NCBI RefSeq assembly: GCF_002162355.1
Contig: NZ_CP021434.1
Location: 1,272,501-1,336,500 of the forward strand
DNA length: 64,000 nucleotides
From: Tumebacillus avium
GTDB taxonomy: Bacteria; Bacillota; Bacilli; Tumebacillales; Tumebacillaceae
Direction of reading: 5' to 3'
Part shown: positions 60,025 through 64,000 of the stretch, one piece after another
Position numbering within the stretch: position 1 is the first letter of the stretch
Layout: each line of letters opens with the position of its first letter
The notes under the pieces: model-generated
Database searches by the model: none
Told to the model about the DNA's origin: nothing
What the model saw: the letters and a program-made list of their open reading frames with translations, nothing else
Made by a program: the position numbers and the translations under genes

Positions 60025-60942
60025 TTACTCTTCGTCATCCTCTTCTTCGGTTAACTCCATCGCTGCTTCTTCCGATTCCAGTACATCCTCGATATTTCCG
60101 TAACTTACTCGCGGCATTTCCTGCAACTGTTCCTCGGATACAGCAACTAAATCGCGGGCCAGTTCCATCAAGTAAGCTTGATACTCCCCCTTCACATTCA
60201 CAGGTACGCCATGTTCAACTGCAATCCCGATTACAGGTTTCCCCAGATAAGTAAAATGGCTTTCAAAAAGAGAAGGCTCATCAACAAACAATTCGCTGAC
60301 TCCCTGATCGCTTAACTTTCTGAGAATGCGATAATGACAGATCAGCACGTCATCCTCTCTTTTGGTGATGATAAGCAGCAGGTGATACGTTTTTCGCGCA
60401 TCTGGCATTGCTTTTTTCCTTCCCCAGTGAAAGAGATGTACAATTCGCACCACCGTGCCGTAGACAGATTGCATATCAAGGAGTACTGAGAGAATATCTT
60501 CGAGCATCTCTTGTCCGTCCTGCTCATGATTTTTCCTTGGCTTTTGCTTAAGCAATGTGTCGCTGTAGGGAACTAAGAAGGTTGTATGCGATTTTTTATC
60601 CGTCCGGTCACGATAAATTAACCCTCGATCCACCAACACTTTCATCCAGCTATCGATCGTCCGCGTCTGTGTACCGAAAAAATCAGCAATCGTGGCAATG
60701 CTCGGCCAACTGTGCCCATAGGAGTTGTTCGCATAGAACCCGAAGAGCAAGTATAATTTAAGCGGACCGCCTTCCAAATCGGCAAGATGCTCTTTTTTAA
60801 ATCGTTCATAGATCGCGAAAAAGCCTTCTTTCGTATCCCGATTGAATTTCCGCCAAGAAGAGTAATATTCTTTCAGAACCACCGATTGCTCAACCGGCGA
60901 CTTCAGACCTTTCAAAACACGCAAGATTCGCTGACGCTCCAT
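60025..60942 (-). CDS. Winged-helix protein resembling replication initiators
   Basis: The 305-residue protein has an N-terminal DNA-binding region with LKLYLLFGFYANNSYGHSWPS (in parts) and IATIADFFGTQTRTIDSWMKVLVDRGLI, like plasmid replication initiators and DnaD-type proteins that use a GntR-like helix-turn-helix. The C-terminus is acidic (ELTEEEDDEE). It could be a stray plasmid-type gene or a regulator. ATG 60942 has AGGAGG 9 bases upstream. No origin repeats were seen nearby. Confidence 0.75.
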   Translation of the reverse strand: MERQRILRVLKGLKSPVEQSVVLKEYYSSWRKFNRDTKEGFFAIYERFKKEHLADLEGGPLKLYLLFGFYANNSYGHSWPSIATIADFFGTQTRTIDSWMKVLVDRGLIYRDRTDKKSHTTFLVPYSDTLLKQKPRKNHEQDGQEMLEDILSVLLDMQSVYGTVVRIVHLFHWGRKKAMPDARKTYHLLLIITKREDDVLICHYRILRKLSDQGVSELFVDEPSLFESHFTYLGKPVIGIAVEHGVPVNVKGEYQAYLMELARDLVAVSEEQLQEMPRVSYGNIEDVLESEEAAMELTEEEDDEE

Positions 60943-61189
60943 CGTTTTTCCTCCTGGATCTCTTCTGCGGTGATCGTACCACGAAACAGATCGCATTAAC
61001 AAATGCAAAACAGCGCACAGTATTAGTAAAATCTAAGCGCATAATCGCGTAGAAATTGATTCTACACATCGTACAAATTAGAAGGAACAGGAGAATGTTA
61101 AATTATACGGAACCCTAGAAGCCGGGAGCGAAGGATACCCAGTAGAGGGGCACGAATGAAAACAGCGCATCGCCATACTTTTTTTGTTT
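60943..61189. other. Gene-free stretch with one small inverted repeat
   Basis: No convincing frame is present. GTAGAA ATTGA TTCTAC (about 61048-61064) is a perfect inverted repeat in the promoter region of the winged-helix gene and could be its operator. The rest shows nothing I can name. Confidence 0.5.
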
Positions 61190-61192
61190 ATA

Positions 61193-61235
61193 AAAAAAGA
61201 ACCTTTGCCCATTGGGAGCAAAGGTCTTTTTTTGC
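61193..61235. terminator. Bidirectional terminator after the FAD protein gene
   Basis: AAAGAACCTTTGC pairs with GCAAAGGTCTTT, flanked by long A and T runs. Confidence 0.88.
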
Positions 61236-61242
61236 GCTAATC

Positions 61243-62670
61243 CTACAAAACCTCGTGCAAATGCCGCGCCACATGCACCCCGGCTGCTGACGCTTGGGCC
61301 AGGCCGCGGGTGATTCCTGCGCCGTCGCCTACCGTAAACAGGCCGTGGATTTCCGTCTCGAACTTGTCGGTCAAACGCGGGCGCGAGGAGTAGAATTTCG
61401 CCTCCACGCCGTAGAACAGCGTATGCTCTGAAGCGATGCCCGGCGTGACTTTGTCGAGCGCTTCCATCATCTCGATCAGGGACTTCATCGTGTTGTACGG
61501 CAGCACCAGCCCAAGGTCGCCCGGCACCGCTTCTTTCAGGGTCGGCTCGAGGAAGCCTTCCTTGATCCGCTTCTCCGTTGAACGGCGGCCTTTCAGAATG
61601 TCGCCGTACTTCTGGATGATCACCGAACCGTTGGACAGGTCATTCGCCCGGCGCGAGATCTCTTTCGCATACTCGATCGGCTTGTCGAACGGATCGGTAA
61701 ACGTATGCGACACGAGCAAAGCAAAGTTGGTGTTTTTGCTGCCCAGCTTCGGGTCTTTGTAGGAGTGCCCGTTGGCCGTCATCACGCCGGAGTGGTTCTC
61801 GACCACCACATGCCCCGACGGGTTGGAGCAGAACGTGCGCACCGTTGTCCCGACGCTCGTGTTGAACACAAACTTCGCTTCATACAGATGTTCGTTGATC
61901 TCCGCCATGATCACATCGGACGTCTCGACGCGCACTCCGATGTCGACTTGGTTGTTCATCATCTGCAAACCATGCTTTTTCAAAATCTCACCCAGCCACT
62001 GCGAGCCGTCCCGCCCCGGGCCGATGATGACTTTCTTCGCCTGAATTCCTTCCCCGTTTTTCAACACGACGCCCGTCACGTTCAGCCCGTCCGCCGTCTT
62101 TTCCACGAGGATGTCTTCCACAAACGTCTTAAAGCGCGTCTCGATCCGACCCTCCAAGGTGCGGAAAATGTTGGCGAGGATCTTCAAGTTCTCCTCGGTG
62201 CCCAGATGGCGCACTCTTGCTTTGAGCAGCTTGAGTCCCGCCGCCGCAGCCTGCCGCTCGATCGAGGCCACATCGCGCGTCGTCGGGTCGGTGATCTGCA
62301 AGGTCCCGCCGTGGGCGATGTTGATCTCATCGGCATATTCGATCAGCTTCAGCACGTCGGACGGCGGCAGATAATCCTGCATCCAGCCGCCAAATTCGGT
62401 GGTCAGGTTAAACTTCCCGTCGCTGTACGCCCCTGCGCCGCCCCAGCCTGCGGTGATCGAGCAGGCGGGCAGGCAACCGGCATATTCCTTCTTCTGATGC
62501 GCCGGCGGGCACTTAGTCAGCTTTTCTTCTAAGATCGGGCAGTTGCGCCGGAAAATATCATGACCTTTATCGATCAGGAGCACCTTCTTGTTCGGATCGA
62601 GGTGCGTCAGTTCATACGCTGCAAAAATACCGCTAGGACCGGCTCCGACAATGACCACATCATACAACAT
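61243..62670 (-). CDS. FAD-dependent oxidoreductase (YhiN/BaiN- or Fe-S flavoprotein-like)
   Basis: This 475-residue flavoprotein has an N-terminal Rossmann motif VIVGAGPSGIFAAYEL (6-21), a cysteine-rich loop (NCPILEEKLTKCP, CLPACSI), GWGGAGAYSDGK (about 75-86) and a C-terminal FAD motif TVGDGAGITRGLAQA near 448. This matches the family annotated as NAD(P)/FAD-dependent or FAD-dependent dehydrogenases with unknown substrate. It lies behind a purine-type riboswitch, which suggests a role in purine oxidation or salvage. Confidence 0.88.
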   Translation of the reverse strand: MLYDVVIVGAGPSGIFAAYELTHLDPNKKVLLIDKGHDIFRRNCPILEEKLTKCPPAHQKKEYAGCLPACSITAGWGGAGAYSDGKFNLTTEFGGWMQDYLPPSDVLKLIEYADEINIAHGGTLQITDPTTRDVASIERQAAAAGLKLLKARVRHLGTEENLKILANIFRTLEGRIETRFKTFVEDILVEKTADGLNVTGVVLKNGEGIQAKKVIIGPGRDGSQWLGEILKKHGLQMMNNQVDIGVRVETSDVIMAEINEHLYEAKFVFNTSVGTTVRTFCSNPSGHVVVENHSGVMTANGHSYKDPKLGSKNTNFALLVSHTFTDPFDKPIEYAKEISRRANDLSNGSVIIQKYGDILKGRRSTEKRIKEGFLEPTLKEAVPGDLGLVLPYNTMKSLIEMMEALDKVTPGIASEHTLFYGVEAKFYSSRPRLTDKFETEIHGLFTVGDGAGITRGLAQASAAGVHVARHLHEVL

Positions 62671-62726
62671 TGTTCGGGTATCCCCTTTCTGCTTGTAAAT
62701 TCAGAGAATATCTTGGAAATAAAAAA

Positions 62727-62815
62727 GGCTCCCGTTAAGCATCTGACCACTGCTGCCTGCACGTGCCGCTTTTGCCACACGTGTCAGACATCGTAGTCAG
62801 CTCTTCTCGGGAGCC
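62727..62815 (-). terminator. Long-range terminator overlapping the riboswitch P3 arm
   Basis: Minus strand GGCUCCCG (62808-62815, part of P3) is fully complementary to CGGGAGCC (62727-62734), which is followed by TTTTTTATTT. A middle stem UCUGAC/GUCAGA shortens the loop. Folding of the aptamer would hide the left arm, so ligand should turn the gene on. Confidence 0.7.
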
Positions 62816-62852
62816 GGTAGAAACGCTGAGCCATATCCTCAGCCTATACGAG
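62790..62852 (-). promoter_or_regulatory. Purine-type riboswitch aptamer in front of the FAD protein gene
   Basis: Minus strand: P1 UCGUA/UACGA, J1/2 UAUAGG, P2 GCUGAG/CUCAGC with loop GAUAUGG, J2/3 GUUUCUACC, P3 GGCUC/GAGCU with loop CCGAGAA, J3/1 UGACUACG. The C in GACUA equals C74, so a guanine-like ligand is expected. The J1/2 end GG is unlike the usual AAU. Confidence 0.85.
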
Positions 62853-62905
62853 CCGTTCAACGACTCTTATCATACAAGAAAACACGAACATTCGTCAATA
62901 CCCTT

Positions 62906-63457
62906 TCACTTTTGTTCGTATTCGTACTTCAGCATTCCATACACCATCAGGTCGCGAAATTCACCGAAAACAAAGGTGTAGTCGCGCAGCACGCCTTCTT
63001 GTGTAAAGCCGACCTTCTCGAACAGTCTGCGGCTGGCGATGTTTCCCGGCTCGACCATGCCTTGGATGCGGTGCAGGCCCATCTCCTCGAAGCCGTACGA
63101 AATCATTCGATGTAACGCTTCGGTCATGATGCCCTGCTGCCAATACTCTTTGCGCAGCACGACGACCATCTCCGCATTGAACTGATCGGGCATCCAGTTA
63201 TAAAAGCCGCAGTTGCCGATCAATTTGCCGCTTTCCTTCCATTCGATCCCGAGGCGCAGACCCCGTTGCTCGCGGAACATGGTGTCATACTTCTCGATCG
63301 CCTGATCGACCCGCTCGATGTTTTCAAACGGCTCCGTGCCATAATATTTCATCACTTCAAAATCGGACAGATACACAAACAGATCTTCCGCATCCGATGG
63401 CACCACCTGCCGGAGCACCAGCCGCTCCGTTTCCAGTCTCGGAAAGACCAATTTCAT
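62906..63457 (-). CDS. GNAT acetyltransferase, RimJ/RimL type
   Basis: The 183-residue enzyme opens with MKLVFPRLETERLVLRQV, typical of the RimJ-like group, and has NAEMVVVLRKEYWQQGIMTEAL (acetyl-CoA region about 95-115) and NIASRRLFEKVGFTQEGVLRDY. It acetylates protein N-termini or small amines. AAAGGAG precedes ATG 63457. The riboswitch of the FAD gene begins about 50 bases after its stop. Confidence 0.92.
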   Translation of the reverse strand: MKLVFPRLETERLVLRQVVPSDAEDLFVYLSDFEVMKYYGTEPFENIERVDQAIEKYDTMFREQRGLRLGIEWKESGKLIGNCGFYNWMPDQFNAEMVVVLRKEYWQQGIMTEALHRMISYGFEEMGLHRIQGMVEPGNIASRRLFEKVGFTQEGVLRDYTFVFGEFRDLMVYGMLKYEYEQK

Positions 63458-63503
63458 CGCGTTCCACTCTCCTTTATCAGCAGTATAAGGGGCGAAGAAC
63501 CAA

Positions 63504-63532
63504 TTGCCAACCGCTATGAAATCGTCTATACT
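63504..63532 (+). promoter_or_regulatory. Promoter of the last gene
   Basis: TTGCCA (63504-63509) and TATACT (63527-63532) are 17 bases apart, giving a leader of about 150 bases. Confidence 0.65.
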
Positions 63533-63598
63533 TTTTCCAATTCCAATTCATGAAACGGGGGCCTAATCTTATGGCAATACGCACTAATCTGTTTCAGT

Positions 63599-63680
63599 AG
63601 AAACAGAAGAATCGTATACCCAATTCATTCTTCTGTTTCTGCTCTCGTCGTGTTCCACCAATCTAACGAGAAGAAACAGG
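63599..63680 (+). promoter_or_regulatory. Leader with two mutually exclusive hairpins
   Basis: Hairpin 1: AGAAACAGAAGAAT (63599-63612) pairs perfectly with ATTCTTCTGTTTCT (63627-63640). Hairpin 2: CTGTTTCT plus TCTCGT (63633-63648) pairs with ACGAGA plus AGAAACAG (63666-63679), ending at the ribosome site AGGAGG. Both use 63633-63640, so only one can form. Confidence 0.6.
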
Positions 63681-63692
63681 AGGTACTTCCCC

Positions 63693-64000
63693 ATGACACA
63701 AGAACAAACGATGGTGCCGTTTCTGCACCCCTACCAGGCCAATTTTATCCGCCACCAACTGCTGCAACTGATCGGCGCTTTCTATTTTGCAGGTGACCAC
63801 CGCGTGCTGGCGGCGTCCCGCGAAGGCGTGGAAGACACGATTCTTTCCACCTTCCCCGGCGCGACCCCGGAACAGCGTGCCCTGCTGCAAGATGCGAAGA
63901 ACGTCCGTGACAAAGATGAGCTGAAAGTGTACATGAGCCGTCTGGAACCGCACGTGATCCCGTTCCCGGAAATCACGGCGCCAGAGATCCGCAAGCTGTT
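63693..64000 (+). CDS. Hypothetical protein, N-terminal part (cut by window edge)
   Basis: ATG 63693 follows AACAGGAGG at about 9 bases; the frame stays open to the window end (102 residues). The product begins MTQEQTMVPFLHPYQANFIR and is soluble and mixed helical (HQLLQLIGAFYFAGDH, TFPGATPEQRALLQ). No motif is recognised in this part. Confidence 0.8.
   Translation, partial: MTQEQTMVPFLHPYQANFIRHQLLQLIGAFYFAGDHRVLAASREGVEDTILSTFPGATPEQRALLQDAKNVRDKDELKVYMSRLEPHVIPFPEITAPEIRKL

Noticed and set aside
62755..62815. T-box leader before the FAD protein gene
   Set aside because: The GTGG-like segments lack the TGGAACC core; GUUUCUACC and GACUACG mark a purine aptamer instead.

Overview
The window looks like chromosome of a spore-forming, GC-rich Bacilli member (Alicyclobacillaceae/Tumebacillus-like, by inference). 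It has a GerA/GerB/GerC germinant-receptor operon, a GerP-like mini-gene, a T-box in front of a dimeric glycyl-tRNA synthetase, yybP-ykoY and purine riboswitches, AGGAGG-type ribosome sites and many GTG/TTG starts. No rRNA, tRNA, CRISPR array, transposase or integrase was seen.

Layout. 1-6.1 kb: a cut-off chemotaxis receptor, a small membrane protein, and a germinant-receptor operon (gerA, gerC, small membrane protein, gerB) whose GerA carries a long repetitive charged N-terminus. 6.2-12.7 kb: housekeeping genes and a heterodimeric ABC exporter preceded by a 32-codon leader ORF and two terminators (drug-responsive attenuation is likely). 12.8-17.6 kb: acetyltransferase, CN hydrolase, a decayed HxlR/MFS/aldo-keto reductase block, and a DsbA/FrnE-type gene with an in-frame TGA exactly at the first active-site cysteine plus a SECIS-like hairpin, coupled to an MFS gene. 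17.7-18.5 kb: a type III toxin-antitoxin locus (three 45-nt repeats with a predicted pseudoknot, terminator, toxin). 18.6-21.5 kb: HicB-like gene and the 5-oxoprolinase operon pxpB-pxpC-pxpA. 21.6-24.8 kb: mscL with an apparent ATC start, then an ATP-grasp/DUF350/lipoprotein operon. 24.9-33.8 kb: an orphan purine riboswitch, GerP-like mini-gene, Ser/Thr kinase, CNNM/TlyC-type protein, CBO0543 paralogues, MFS, TrhO and a PAS histidine kinase. 33.8-49.3 kb: amidase, Mn2+ riboswitch-terC, phosphotransferase-like protein, DeoD, cell-wall peptidase, T-box-glyQS, APC permease, and an isochorismatase-GNAT fusion.

49.4-53.5 kb is a compact cassette: an 8-cysteine small protein, two membrane-anchored thioredoxin-fold proteins, a MauE/DoxX-like redox membrane protein and an ABC exporter. 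It is flanked by direct repeats of the 3' end of a GNAT gene, as if it had inserted between that gene and the downstream mpo1-like gene. This is the best candidate for an undescribed system, with the putative selenoprotein and the type III toxin-antitoxin locus close behind.

53.5-64 kb: GNAT and CN hydrolase, a frameshifted membrane protein, a secreted C39-like peptidase, an ATP-grasp ligase, an AT-richer accessory patch (HEPN-like, nucleotidyltransferase, candidate sRNA, DUF3800, winged-helix protein), an FAD protein behind a second purine-type riboswitch that looks like an ON switch, and a cut-off gene with a structured leader.
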